Shown: positions 8,285 through 17,685 of the stretch, in pieces
Layout of the letters: each line of letters opens with the position of its first letter
Position numbering within the stretch: the first letter of the stretch is position 1
Assembly: GCF_003319105.1 (NCBI RefSeq)
Contig: NZ_QOHH01000007.1
Span: forward strand, 180,204-244,203
Origin: Blastococcus sp. TF02-09
Lineage (GTDB): Bacteria > Actinomycetota > Actinomycetes > Mycobacteriales > Geodermatophilaceae
DNA length: 64,000 bases
Direction: 5' to 3'
Notes under the pieces: model-generated
The model's input: the letters and a program-made list of their open reading frames with translations, nothing else
Told to the model about the DNA's origin: nothing
Databases searched by the model: none
Made by a program: the position numbers and the translations under genes

Positions 8285-10080
8285 TGGAGCTGGAGCGGCA
8301 GGACTACGACGTCGTGGTCGTCGGGGCGGGCGGCGCGGGCCTGCGGGCGGCGATCGAGGCCCACGCGAGCGGTGCGCGCACCGCCGTCGTGTGCAAGTCA
8401 CTGCTGGGCAAGGCGCACACGGTCATGGCCGAGGGCGGCATCGCCGCGGCGATGGGCAACACCTGGCCGGACGACAACTGGCGGGTGCACTTCCGCGACA
8501 CCATGCGCGGCGGGAAGATGCTCAACCACTGGCGGATGGCGCAGTTGCACGCCCAGGAGGCGCCCGACCGGGTCCGCGAGCTCGAGGACTGGGGCGCGCT
8601 GTTCGACCGGACGGCCGACGGCCTGATCAGCCAGCGCGACTTCGGCGGGCACCGCTACGCGCGGCTGGCACACGTCGGCGACCGCACCGGGCTGGAGCTG
8701 ATCCGCACCCTCCAGCAGCGGACCGTCGCCCTCGGCATCGACGTGTACATGGAGTGCACGGTCACCCGGCTGCTGACCGGCCCCGACGGGGTCACCGGCG
8801 CGTTCGGCTACTGGCGGGAGTCCGGGCGCTTCGTCGCCTGGCGGGCGCCGTCGGTGGTGCTGGCGACCGGCGGGATCGGCAAGTCGTACAAGGTGACGTC
8901 GAACTCGTGGGAGTACACCGGCGACGGCCACTCCCTGGCGCTGCAGGCCGGCGCGACGCTGGTGAACATGGAGTTCGTCCAGTTCCACCCGACGGGGATG
9001 GTCTGGCCGCCGTCGGTGCGCGGGATCCTGGTGACGGAGAGCGTCCGCGGCGACGGCGGGGTCCTCAAGAACTCGGCGGGCAACCGGTTCATGTTCGACT
9101 ACATCCCGGACTTCTTCCGCAAGGAGACGGCGGAGACCGAGGACGAGGCCGACCGCTGGTACGAGGACAAGAAGAACAACCGGCGGCCGCCCGAGCTGCT
9201 CCCCCGCGACGAGGTGGCCCGCGCCATCAACAGCGAGGTCAAGGCCGGCCGCGGCACCCCGCACGGCGGCGTCTTCCTGGACATCGCCTCCCGCCGGTCG
9301 GCCGAGTACATCCGCAAGCGGCTGCCCTCGATGTACCACCAGTTCCGCGAGCTGGCGGAGGTCGACATCACCGCGGAGGCGATGGAGGTGGGGCCCACCT
9401 GCCACTACGTGATGGGCGGGGTGGAGGTCGACCCGGACACCGAGGCCGCCCGCGTGCCCGGGCTCTTCGCCGCCGGCGAGGTCGCCGGCGGCATGCACGG
9501 CTCCAACCGGCTGGGCGGGAACTCGCTGTCGGACCTGCTGGTGTTCGGACGGCGCGCGGGCCTCGCGGCCGCCGAGCACGCGCTGATGCGGAGCGGGCGG
9601 AGCGAGCTCCCGGACGACGCCCTGGCCGACGCGGCGCGTGCGGCGCTCGCCCCGTTCGACCGCGAGGGCGGCGAGAACCCCTACACGGTGCAGCACGACC
9701 TGCAGCAGACGATGCACGACCTGGTCGGGATCATCCGCACCGAGAAGGAGATGCTCGAGGCGCTGGAGCGCATCGGGGAGCTCAAGGAGCGGGTCGCGAA
9801 CCTGTCGGTCGAGGGGCACCGGCAGTACAACCCGGGCTGGCACCTGGCGCTGGACCTGCCGCACATGCTCCTCGTCGGCGAGTGCATCGCCCGTGCCGCG
9901 CTGGAGCGGCAGGAGAGCCGCGGTGGGCACACCCGCGACGACTTCCCCGCGACCGATGCCGAGTGGGCGCGGACCAACCTGGTCTGCTCCCTCGCCGGGG
10001 ACGGGTCGGTGGCGCTGACCCGGCAGCCGCTCCCGGTCATGCCGGCCGAGCTGGCCGAGATCTTCGAGGAGTCGGCATGA
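8284..10080 (+). CDS. sdhA: Succinate dehydrogenase/fumarate reductase flavoprotein subunit
   Basis: A 598-residue FAD-dependent catalytic subunit that interconverts succinate and fumarate. The dinucleotide-binding motif VVVGAGGAGLRAAIEA is at residues 11-26. The covalent-FAD histidine is in KAHTVMAEGG near 43, and substrate-domain motifs include QFHPTGM and HGSNRLGGNSLSDLLVFG near 405. It is closer to the Sdh1/fumarate-reductase-like branch than to the mitochondrial type. It overlaps both neighbours (TGATG before, ATGA after), so the three subunits are made in a coupled fashion. Confidence 0.95.
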   Translation: MELERQDYDVVVVGAGGAGLRAAIEAHASGARTAVVCKSLLGKAHTVMAEGGIAAAMGNTWPDDNWRVHFRDTMRGGKMLNHWRMAQLHAQEAPDRVRELEDWGALFDRTADGLISQRDFGGHRYARLAHVGDRTGLELIRTLQQRTVALGIDVYMECTVTRLLTGPDGVTGAFGYWRESGRFVAWRAPSVVLATGGIGKSYKVTSNSWEYTGDGHSLALQAGATLVNMEFVQFHPTGMVWPPSVRGILVTESVRGDGGVLKNSAGNRFMFDYIPDFFRKETAETEDEADRWYEDKKNNRRPPELLPRDEVARAINSEVKAGRGTPHGGVFLDIASRRSAEYIRKRLPSMYHQFRELAEVDITAEAMEVGPTCHYVMGGVEVDPDTEAARVPGLFAAGEVAGGMHGSNRLGGNSLSDLLVFGRRAGLAAAEHALMRSGRSELPDDALADAARAALAPFDREGGENPYTVQHDLQQTMHDLVGIIRTEKEMLEALERIGELKERVANLSVEGHRQYNPGWHLALDLPHMLLVGECIARAALERQESRGGHTRDDFPATDAEWARTNLVCSLAGDGSVALTRQPLPVMPAELAEIFEESA

Positions 10081-10835
10081 GCTACGACGCGACGTTCCGG
10101 GTCTGGCGCGGGGACGCCTCCGGTGGGGACCTGCAGACGTTCACGGTGGAGGTGAACGAGGGCGAGGTGGTCCTCGACGTCGTCCACCGGTTGCAGGCCA
10201 CCCAGGCCGGCGACCTCGCCGTCCGGTGGAACTGCAAGGCCGGGAAGTGCGGCTCGTGCAGCGCCGAGATCAACGGCCGCCCGCTGCTGATGTGCATGAC
10301 CCGGATGAGCACGTTCGGCGAGGCGGAGACGGTGACCGTGACGCCGTTGCGGACCTTCCCGGTCATCCGCGACCTGGTCACCGACGTGTCGTTCAACTAC
10401 GAGCAGGCGGCACGCATCCCGGCCTTCGCCCCGCAGGCCCGCGACGCCGACGGCAACCACCGGATGCAGCAGGTGGACGTCGAGCGCTCCCAGGAGTTCC
10501 GCAAGTGCATCGAGTGCTGGCTCTGCCAGGACACCTGCCACGTCATCCGCGACCACGAGGACAACAAGGCCGCGTTCTCCGGTCCGCGCTTCCTGATCCG
10601 GCTCGCCGAGCTGGACATGCACCCGCTCGACGTCACCGACCGGCGGGACGTCGCGCAGGACGAGTTCGGTCTGGGCTACTGCAACATCACCAAGTGCTGC
10701 AGCGAGGTGTGCCCGGAAGGCATCCACCTCACCGACAACGGGATCATCCCGCTCAAGGAGCGCGTGGTGGACCGGCGGTTCGACCCGCTCACCTTCCTCG
10801 GCGCCACCATCCGCCGGCGGCGGCGCGGGGACTGA
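10077..10835 (+). CDS. sdhB: Succinate dehydrogenase/fumarate reductase iron-sulfur subunit
   Basis: A 252-residue electron-transfer subunit linking the flavoprotein to the membrane anchor. It shows the [2Fe-2S] ligand set CKAGKCGSCSAEINGRPLLMC near residues 45-65. Two further Cys clusters, CIECWLCQDTC near 143 and CCSEVCPEG near 205, supply the [4Fe-4S] and [3Fe-4S] centres. The cluster ligands look complete. The ATG overlaps the sdhA stop as ATGA. The gene is the last of the operon and converges with the carbonic anhydrase-like gene 14 bp beyond. Confidence 0.95.
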   Translation: MSYDATFRVWRGDASGGDLQTFTVEVNEGEVVLDVVHRLQATQAGDLAVRWNCKAGKCGSCSAEINGRPLLMCMTRMSTFGEAETVTVTPLRTFPVIRDLVTDVSFNYEQAARIPAFAPQARDADGNHRMQQVDVERSQEFRKCIECWLCQDTCHVIRDHEDNKAAFSGPRFLIRLAELDMHPLDVTDRRDVAQDEFGLGYCNITKCCSEVCPEGIHLTDNGIIPLKERVVDRRFDPLTFLGATIRRRRRGD

Positions 10836-10849
10836 GCCGGCTCCGGCGG

Positions 10850-11434
10850 TCAGGGCATCCCGTCGTCGAAGAAGGTGCCGGCCGGGGGCAGCGGCGTGCG
10901 GACCACCGGGCGGACCCGGCGCGCGGCCGGGAGCCGGGTGGTGTAGCTCGCCGCGTTGGCGCGGATGTGCGCGAGGTCGTCGTCGGTGGCCCGGCGGACC
11001 ACCGTGGCCGGGATGCCGGCGACCACCGATCCCGGCGGCACCTCGGTGTGCTGCGTGACCACCGCCCCGGCGGCGACGATCGAGCCGGCGCCGATGTGCG
11101 CGCCGTTCATCACGACGCTGCCCATGCCCACCAGGACGTCGTCGTCGACCCGCGCCCCGTGGAGGACGACGCGGTGCCCGACGGTCACGCCCCGGCCCAC
11201 CGTCAGCGGGAAGCCCGGATCGGAGTGCAGGGTGCACCCGTCCTGCACGTTGGTGTCCGGCCCGATGACGATCGCCTCCTCGTCGGCGCGGGCGACGGCG
11301 CCGTACCAGATGCTCGCCCGGGAGCCGAGGGTGACCGCGCCGACGACCACCGCGGTGGGGGCGACGAAGGCCTCCTCGTCGATCTTCGGCGCCCCGAACT
11401 GCAGCTCCGCGATGTAGTTGACGTTCCCGGTCAT
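10850..11434 (-). CDS. Gamma-class carbonic anhydrase family protein
   Basis: A 194-residue left-handed beta-helix protein of the YrdA/PaaY branch of gamma carbonic anhydrases. Hexapeptide repeats start near residue 20. The three metal-binding histidines fall in CTLHSD, TVGH and VVLHG between about residues 70 and 95. The ATG at 11434 is chosen because it leads straight into YIAELQFGAPKIDEEAFVAP, the usual family N-terminus. After the beta-helix the protein has the usual helix, then a ~25-residue tail rich in Arg and Pro. Activity of this branch is often low, so hydration of CO2 is plausible but not assured. Confidence 0.88.
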   Translation of the reverse strand: MTGNVNYIAELQFGAPKIDEEAFVAPTAVVVGAVTLGSRASIWYGAVARADEEAIVIGPDTNVQDGCTLHSDPGFPLTVGRGVTVGHRVVLHGARVDDDVLVGMGSVVMNGAHIGAGSIVAAGAVVTQHTEVPPGSVVAGIPATVVRRATDDDLAHIRANAASYTTRLPAARRVRPVVRTPLPPAGTFFDDGMP

Positions 11435-11508
11435 CGGCAGCCTCCCGGTCGTAGGCAGCGAGTGTGGCGGGTCCGGCGGCGTTCGGGGAGTGGATCGGCC
11501 CCGCGGGA

Positions 11509-11847
11509 TCAGCGGGGCGGCGCGGCCGTCGCCCCGGACCCGTTGACGGCGGCGTGCAGCCGGCGGGCCAGCCGCTCGAGCGGGCTCACCGGCTCGTCCG
11601 CTCCGGTCAGCGGCGGGGGCAGCAGCACCCACAGCAGCAGGTAGAGGAGGACGCCGCTGCCGCCCAGGAGCGTCAGCGCGACGAAGCCGACCCGCACGAG
11701 GACGGCGTCGACGCCGAGGTGGTCGGCAAGACCGCCGCAGACGCCGCCGGCCATCCGGTCGGTGGCGCTGCGTCGCGCTTCGGGACGGGCGGCGGGCGGT
11801 GCGGTCGGCTGCTCGGCGGGCGGGGTGGGGAACGCTGCATCGGTCAT
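11509..11847 (-). CDS. PspC domain-containing membrane protein
   Basis: A 112-residue protein with a PspC domain: residues 30-80 read [20 protein letters not shown] then a transmembrane segment ending in [12 protein letters not shown]. In enterobacteria PspC takes part in the phage-shock envelope-stress response; actinobacterial stand-alone PspC proteins are mostly uncharacterised. The N-terminus is a Pro/Ala-rich cytoplasmic segment. The gene is divergent from selO with a 134-bp gap. Confidence 0.85.
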   Translation of the reverse strand: MTDAAFPTPPAEQPTAPPAARPEARRSATDRMAGGVCGGLADHLGVDAVLVRVGFVALTLLGGSGVLLYLLLWVLLPPPLTGADEPVSPLERLARRLHAAVNGSGATAAPPR

Positions 11848-11968
11848 GGGGAGAGCCTGTCGAGGACGGATGCCGCGGACCATCGGGTGATGCCCGGATC
11901 CGTCCCCCATGCCGGCGTCAGGGTCCTCCCCGGCGGACGACCCACCGGCATCCCGCCCCGCGCGGACG

Positions 11969-11974
11969 TACCGT
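11969..11974 (+). promoter_or_regulatory. Candidate -10 element (TACCGT) for leaderless selO
   Basis: TACCGT ends 7 nt before the GTG at 11982. It matches the hexamer and spacing seen before the two YjbR-like genes, and supports a leaderless transcript and this start choice. Confidence 0.4.
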
Positions 11975-11981
11975 CGTGGGG

Positions 11982-13439
11982 GTGAGTGAACTCCTGGCCC
12001 CGGCCGTGCGCCTCGACGACCGCTTCGCCCGCGCGCTGCCGGAGCTGGCGCTGCCGTGGCAGGCCGAGGAGGCGCCCGAGCCGGACCTGCTGCTGCTGAA
12101 CGAGCCGCTGGCCGCCGAGCTGGGCCTCGACCCGGCCGCGCTGCGCACCCCCGAGGGCGTCGGCCTGCTCGTCGGCACCGCCGTCCCCGACGGCGCGCGG
12201 CCGGTCGCGCAGGCCTACTCTGGCCACCAGTTCGGCGGCTACTCCCCCCGGCTCGGGGACGGCCGCGCCCTCCTGCTGGGCGAACTGGTGGACGGCCACG
12301 GCGCCGTGCGCGACCTGCACCTCAAGGGCTCGGGTCGCACCCCCTTCGCGCGCGGGGGCGACGGCCTGGCCGCCGTCGGCCCGATGCTGCGCGAGTACGT
12401 CGTCAGCGAGGCGATGCACGCCCTCGGCATCCCGACGACCCGCGCGCTCGCCGTCGTCGCCACCGGCCGGCAGGTCCGGCGGGAGACGCTGCTGCCGGGC
12501 GCCGTCCTGGCGCGGGTGGCGAGCAGCCACCTGCGGGTCGGCAGCTTCCAGTACGCCCGCGCCACCGACGACGTCGACCTGCTCCGCCGCCTCGCCGACC
12601 TCGCGATCGAGCGGCACCACCCGCACGCCGCCCAGGCGGAGAACCGCTACCTGGCGCTGTTCGAGGCGGTGCTCGAGGTGCAGGCGTCGCTGGTCGCGCA
12701 GTGGATGCTGGTCGGCTTCATCCACGGCGTGATGAACACCGACAACATGACGATCTCGGGCGAGACGATCGACTACGGCCCGTGCGCCTTCCTGGAGGCC
12801 TACGACCCCGACACCGTCTACAGCTCGATCGACGAGGGCGGCCGGTACCGCCTCGGCAACCAGCCGCTGGCGGCGGAGTGGAACCTCGCCCGGCTGGCCG
12901 AGGCGCTGCTCCCGCTGATCGCCGAGGACACCGACCGGGCCGTCGCGCTGGCGGTCGAGACGCTGAAGACGTTCCGGCCGCGCTACGACGCCGCCCTGGC
13001 CGACGGGATGCGGGCCAAGCTGGGGCTGCCCGCCGACGCCGACACGGCCGGACTCGTCGACGACCTGCTGGAGCTGCTGCGGGCGGGCCACGTCGACTGG
13101 ACCTCCTTCTTCCGGCGGCTGGCCGACGCCGCGCGGGGCGACGCGGAGCCGGTGCGGCTGCTGTTCCTCGACCTGGCCGGGATCGACGGCTGGCTGGAGC
13201 GCTGGCGGGCGCTGGGGCCGGACGGGACGGCGATGGACCGGGTCAACCCGGTGTACATCCCGCGCAACCACCTGGTGGAGGAGGCGCTCGACGCCGCGGC
13301 CGCCGGCGACACCACCCTCGTCGAGGAGCTGCTGGCGGTGCTCGCGGCGCCGTTCGACGAGCGCCCGGACCACGAGCGGTACGCCGCACCGGCACCGCAG
13401 GACTTCGGCGCCACGTTCCGCACCTTCTGCGGCACCTGA
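11982..13439 (+). CDS. selO: SelO/YdiU family protein adenylyltransferase
   Basis: A 485-residue pseudokinase-fold enzyme that, in characterised homologues, transfers AMP from ATP to redox proteins. Family signatures are [19 protein letters not shown] near residue 75, [16 protein letters not shown] near 110, [22 protein letters not shown] near 250, and [14 protein letters not shown] near 425. The protein ends FCGT, placing a cysteine third from the end where many SelO proteins carry selenocysteine, so this is a Cys version. The length equals that of the E. coli homologue. It stands alone between a divergent and a downstream gene. Confidence 0.93.
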   Translation: MSELLAPAVRLDDRFARALPELALPWQAEEAPEPDLLLLNEPLAAELGLDPAALRTPEGVGLLVGTAVPDGARPVAQAYSGHQFGGYSPRLGDGRALLLGELVDGHGAVRDLHLKGSGRTPFARGGDGLAAVGPMLREYVVSEAMHALGIPTTRALAVVATGRQVRRETLLPGAVLARVASSHLRVGSFQYARATDDVDLLRRLADLAIERHHPHAAQAENRYLALFEAVLEVQASLVAQWMLVGFIHGVMNTDNMTISGETIDYGPCAFLEAYDPDTVYSSIDEGGRYRLGNQPLAAEWNLARLAEALLPLIAEDTDRAVALAVETLKTFRPRYDAALADGMRAKLGLPADADTAGLVDDLLELLRAGHVDWTSFFRRLADAARGDAEPVRLLFLDLAGIDGWLERWRALGPDGTAMDRVNPVYIPRNHLVEEALDAAAAGDTTLVEELLAVLAAPFDERPDHERYAAPAPQDFGATFRTFCGT

Positions 13440-13521
13440 TCCCGCTGTCGGCTGGGGCCGGCGTGACCCTCGACACAGCTGGTGTCGGTGGAGCTCAGGG
13501 GGAGGCGATGATCCCTCGGAA

Positions 13522-13544
13522 GCGCAGCGGTGCGACCGCTGCGC
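13522..13544 (+). terminator. Hairpin downstream of selO
   Basis: A perfect 9-bp GC stem (GCGCAGCGG / CCGCTGCGC) with a 5-nt loop lies 82 bp after the selO stop and before the next gene. It has no T-run, so it is only a candidate terminator. Confidence 0.4.
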
Positions 13545-13614
13545 CGACCCCGGGAGATATTGATCAGTCGGCGGTCGTTCCCCTGCGGCACCAGATGAGT
13601 GATGGAGGCATGTG

Positions 13615-15793
13615 ATGGCGGGCGCGAGCACCTCGGCCGACCTGCGCCATCCCGAGCCCGTCACCGCCGGCGACAGCGGCGCACCGGCGGTGAAGCAGCA
13701 CTACCGCCGGGACATCCAGGGCCTCCGCGCGGTCGCCGTCGGTCTCGTCGTCGCCGACCACGTGTTCGGGTGGCCGGCGGGCGGCTTCATCGGCGTCGAC
13801 GTCTTCTTCGTGATCTCCGGCTTCCCTCATCACCGGCCTACTGGTGCGCGAGCGCGGTCGGACCGGGCGGCTCTCGTTCCGCGCCTTCTACGCCCGGCGT
13901 GCCCGCCGCCTGCTCCCGGCCGCTCTCGTGACCCTGGCCGCCACGACGGCGGTGGCGTGGTTCATCTTCCTCGCCGGCCGTTTCCGGGAGACCGTCGAGG
14001 ACGTCGTCTGGGCGGGGCTGTTCGGGGCGAACCTCAACTTCGCACGGCAGGAGACCGACTACTTCGCGGCCGGCGAGCCGCCGTCGATGGTGCAGCACTT
14101 CTGGTCGCTGTCCGTGGAGGAGCAGTTCTACCTGTTCTGGCCGGCGCTGATCCTGCTCGCCTTCGCGTTCCCCGTGGCCGGCGGACGCCACCGGCGAGCC
14201 GGGCGGGCGGGCGTCGACCCCCGCACGGTGGCGCTGTGGGTGGTGCTCGGCACGGTCACGGCCGCCTCCGTCGCCTGGTCCCTGCACGCCACGGCTTCCT
14301 CCCCCGTGACCGCCTACTTCTCCACCTTCACCCGCGCCTGGGAGCTGGGGGTGGGCGCACTCCTCGCGGTGTCGGCCACCCAGCTCGACCGGCTCCCGGC
14401 GCTGCTGCGCGCCACGCTCGCCTGGATCGGGCTGGCCGTGGTCGTCTGGTCGGCGTTCGTCATCGACGGCGGGACACCGTTCCCGGGCGGTGCGGCCGCG
14501 CTGCCCGTCGTGGGAGCGGCGCTCGTGCTCGCCTTCGGTGCCACACCGGGCGGACCGGGCACCCGCTGGGCGCTGGGCAGCGCGCCCGCGGGTTTCGTCG
14601 GGGCGATCTCCTACTCGCTGTACCTCTGGCACTGGCCGGTCCTGATCACCGCCGGAGTGCTGCTGACGCCGGCCTCCCCGGTCTTCTACGCCGCGACGAT
14701 CGGCGCCTCGCTGGCACTGGCGACGGTGTCGTACTACTGCGTCGAGCAGCCGGTGCTGCACACCAACTGGCTGCTCTCGCACCGACCCGTGAACCGCGCT
14801 CGTGCGCGGCCCGTCTTCCGCCGCGCGCTCGCCGTCGGCCTGGGAGCCACGGTGGTGGCGACGGCGACCGTCGTGACCGTCGTCCTCGCGCCATGGAGCG
14901 AGGGCGGGGACGCCCGGGCCGAGGCGGCGCGGGCCGTGGCCGCGACCAACCAGGACGCCGCCTCCGAGGGGCGCCCGCCGCTCACCCCGCTCCAGGAGGA
15001 GATCCAGCGGGCGACGTTCATGACGGAGTGGCCGGCCGACCTGACCCCGCGGCTGGAGGACCTGGATTCCTACGGCACCAGCGTGTGGCCGGGCAAGTGC
15101 CTGCTCGTGAACGAGGAGGGGCTCGACGACTGCACTTTCGGCGACCCGGACGCGCCGCAGGCCGCGGTCCTGCTGGGCGACTCCTACGCCGCGGCGTGGG
15201 TACCGGGGTTCCAGCAGGAGCTCGTCCCCAGGGGCTGGTCGGTCGTGGGGCTGACCGACGGGGACTGCCCGAACATCACCGCGCTGACGATTCGGGATGG
15301 CGAACCGAACACCATGTGCGCGGAGCACAGGGACTGGGCCATCGAGCACATCGTGCAGACCCGTCCGGCGCTCGTGGTGCTCAGCAACAGGTGGAAGGCG
15401 GAACTGGTCGACGCCTCCGCCGACCGCGCCACGGTGTACGGGCAGGGCCTGGCCGACATCGTCCGCCGGCTCCAGCCGTCGGGCGCGAAGATCGTCATCC
15501 TGTCCGCCCCGCCGGGGTCGGCGGACCTCCGTTCCTGCCCGACGGCCCTGAACAGCCCCGCCGACTGCGTCAACGCGCCGGCGGACACCTTCGACGCCCA
15601 GGTGGCGACCGAGCAGCGGGTGGCCGCGGAGACCGGGGTCCGCGCGATCGACCCGGAGGACTGGTTCTGCGTCGATGACCGCTGTCCGAGCGTCGTCGGC
15701 TCGACGGCGCTGTACTTCGACGGAGGTCACATCACGGGCGAGTGGGCCCGTCGCATCGCGCCGCAGGTGGTCGGGGCGGCCCTCCAGCCGTGA
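13615..15793 (+). pseudogene. Acyltransferase-3/SGNH O-acetyltransferase (OafA/OafB type), with a frameshift
   Basis: When the frame is repaired this is a ~725-residue envelope glycan O-acyltransferase. An AT3 membrane domain comes first (DIQGLRAVAVGLVVADH near residue 35, GGFIGVDVFFVISGF near 60). Ten or so helices run to about 420. A C-terminal SGNH-like domain follows, with VLLGDSYAAAW near 520 and DGGHITGEW near 700. Near 13823-13827 the sequence GGCTTCCCTCATC carries one C more than GGCTTCCTCATC, which would give the family reading SGFLITGLLV. Without that base the two halves join in one frame. The ATG at 13615 has GGAGG six nucleotides upstream. A second translation start downstream of the shift would lack the essential first helices. 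Confidence 0.8.
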
Positions 15794-15884
15794 CCGGCGG
15801 CGGGATCGGAACCGCGATCCTCCAGCGGCCCGGGGCGGCGGGATGGTTACCTTGCGGTGCACACACACGAGTACAGGGATGGTC

Positions 15885-16481
15885 ATGCGCCGTTCGGTTC
15901 TGCCCGCGCTGCTGCTGACGGTCGCGCTGTCCGCGTGCGGCTTCAGCGACGAGGACGGGGCCGCCGAGGGATCGGCCCCGACCGCGTCGTCGAGCACCCC
16001 CGCGGACGAGTCCGCCGGCGCGACGGAGGCGGCGCGCAACGAGCGGGGCAACATCCCCGTGCAGGTCGGCGAGGAGATCGCCCTCCGTCCCTCGGCGGAC
16101 CCCGACGAACCGCCGGCGGTCACGCTGAGCGTCGAGGAGATCGTCGTGGACGTCGTCTGCGACGACGACAACGAGGAGCCGCCGGAGAACGGGCACTACC
16201 TCGCGGTCCGCCTGATCGCGACGGCGACCGACCGGTACGACCCGCGGCTGGTCACCCCGATCTCGGACTACGACTTCGCCGTCATCGGGGAGGACGGCGA
16301 GACGTACAACCCCGTCAGCGAGGCCGCCCAGGTGTGCCTCGAGCAGGAGCGGTTGATCCAGAACATGCGCATCGCGCCGGGGGTCGACTACGACGGCTGG
16401 CTGGTGTTCGACGTGCCGGTCACCACCGGCGCCCTGGTCTACGCACCCGAGGGGCCCACCGGCTGGGAGTGGGCGTTCTGA
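15885..16481 (+). CDS. Putative lipoprotein with DUF4352-like domain
   Basis: A ~198-residue secreted lipoprotein. The signal peptide MRRSVLPALLLTVALSACG ends in a lipobox with Cys at 18. A Ser/Thr/Ala-rich linker follows to about residue 50, then a beta-rich domain (VTLSVEEIVVDVVCDD, YLAVRLIATATD, GWLVFDVPVTTGALVYAP) that resembles the DUF4352/immunoglobulin-like lipoproteins of actinobacteria. An ATG six bases earlier is in frame, but 15885 is better spaced from AGGGA. Two cysteines in the domain may form a disulfide. Function is unknown. Confidence 0.75.
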   Translation: MRRSVLPALLLTVALSACGFSDEDGAAEGSAPTASSSTPADESAGATEAARNERGNIPVQVGEEIALRPSADPDEPPAVTLSVEEIVVDVVCDDDNEEPPENGHYLAVRLIATATDRYDPRLVTPISDYDFAVIGEDGETYNPVSEAAQVCLEQERLIQNMRIAPGVDYDGWLVFDVPVTTGALVYAPEGPTGWEWAF

Positions 16482-16642
16482 CGCTCCCGCGCGCGTCCTG
16501 ACGCCCGGCCATCGCGGCGGCATACTCTCTGCCCGGCGCCGCGCGGCGCTCGTTCGGCGGGGACACGGGGGCGTGCCGCCGGGCGACGGGTGGTCGGAGC
16601 GTGCGCTCCGCGGGTCGACGGTCCCCGGAGACGAGGGCGACC

Positions 16643-17539
16643 GTGCGCAGTCCTGCTCCTCCCGGCACCGCATCCCCGGGCCGCCGGGCGTTCCTGCTGC
16701 TGGGCGCCGCCGGTCTGGCGACCGCCTGCGCCCCGTCGTCCAGGGCGCCTCGCGAGCGGGCGCCGGAGCCGACCAGTGCTCCGTCCGCTCCCCCGACGTC
16801 AGCGCCACCCGACCCGCCGGCGACGGCGCCGGCGGCTCCGACGCGGGAGGAGGTCGTCGCCCGGTACGCAGGGGTGGCGCCGACGGCGTTCGGCCTGGAC
16901 GTCCTCGGTGTCGTGAACCGGCTGCCCACGCAGGAGCGCGTGGTCGCGCTGACCTTCGACGCGTGCGGGGGCGCCCGCGGCAGCGGTTACGACGCCGCGC
17001 TGATCGACACCCTCCGGACGACCGGGACCCCGGCCACGCTGTTCCTCAACCAGCGCTGGATCCTCGTGCACCCCGACCTCGCCGCCGAGCTGGCTGCCGA
17101 CCCGCTGTTCGAGCTGGCCAACCACGGCACCGTCCACCTGCCGCTGTCGGTCCGCGGCGCCGCGGCGTACGGCATCACCGGGACGACCGACCCCGGTGCG
17201 GTCTTCGACGAGATCAGCGGCAACCGGCGGACGCTGACCGAGCTGACCGGCGTCGCCCCTCGCTTCTTCCGGTCCGGGACGGCGCACTACGACGACGTCG
17301 CCGTCCGGATCGCCGGTGACATCGGCGAGACGGTGGTGAACTTCGACGTCAACGGGGACGCCGGCGCGACGTTCGGCCCGCGGGAGGTGACCGCCGCGCT
17401 GGGCTCCGTGTCGGCGGGGTCGATCGTGATCGGGCACATGAACCAGCCCAGCGGGGGCACGGCCGCGGGTGTGGCCGCCGCACTCCCCCGGCTGACGGGT
17501 GACGGCTTCCGCTTCGCCCGGCTGTCGGAGCACCTGTAG
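16643..17539 (+). CDS. Polysaccharide deacetylase family protein (probable Tat-exported lipoprotein)
   Basis: A ~298-residue NodB-fold hydrolase that removes acyl groups from cell-wall or capsular sugars. The N-terminus has a twin-arginine-like GRRAFLLLG and a lipobox-like LATAC near residue 32, followed by a Pro/Ser-rich spacer to about 60. Catalytic motifs are ALTFDACGG near 102, with the metal/catalytic Asp, and the metal-binding pair in NHGTVH near 160. The GTG at 16643 is preferred over 16601 because GAGGG sits five nucleotides before it. The last 35 bp of the gene recur, with two mismatches, just after the following M48 gene. Confidence 0.87.
   Translation: MRSPAPPGTASPGRRAFLLLGAAGLATACAPSSRAPRERAPEPTSAPSAPPTSAPPDPPATAPAAPTREEVVARYAGVAPTAFGLDVLGVVNRLPTQERVVALTFDACGGARGSGYDAALIDTLRTTGTPATLFLNQRWILVHPDLAAELAADPLFELANHGTVHLPLSVRGAAAYGITGTTDPGAVFDEISGNRRTLTELTGVAPRFFRSGTAHYDDVAVRIAGDIGETVVNFDVNGDAGATFGPREVTAALGSVSAGSIVIGHMNQPSGGTAAGVAAALPRLTGDGFRFARLSEHL
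17501..17535 (+). repeat. 35-bp direct repeat, copy A (3' end of the deacetylase gene)
   Basis: This segment encodes the deacetylase C-terminus DGFRFARLSEHL. A copy with 33 of 35 identical bases lies at 19373-19407, so the M48 gene is flanked by direct repeats of a neighbour's 3' end. Confidence 0.8.
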
Positions 17540-17685
17540 GCCGTCACCGGCCACTGTTCCGGCGGGTCCCGCGCGCGAGAACGTGCTGGTCCGGGCGCAT
17601 TCGGCCACGATGAGCCCGCACGGCCCGGCCGGCGCGACGGCGGTGCGGGCACCACGCCGAGCACCGACGCCGCCAGGAGAAGACC

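Noticed and set aside
8398..9930. 510-codon minus-strand frame inside sdhA
   Set aside because: Composition is Val/His/Arg/Gly-rich antisense reading of a clear flavoprotein gene.
13820..13828. Phase variation of the acyltransferase gene by homopolymer slippage
   Set aside because: The run is only three C, too short to be a normal slippage tract. Sequencing error or a simple mutation is more likely.
13838..16171. 777-codon minus-strand frame opposite the acyltransferase and lipoprotein genes
   Set aside because: No motif, no ribosome site and Arg/Gly-rich low-complexity sequence; both opposing genes have strong family matches.
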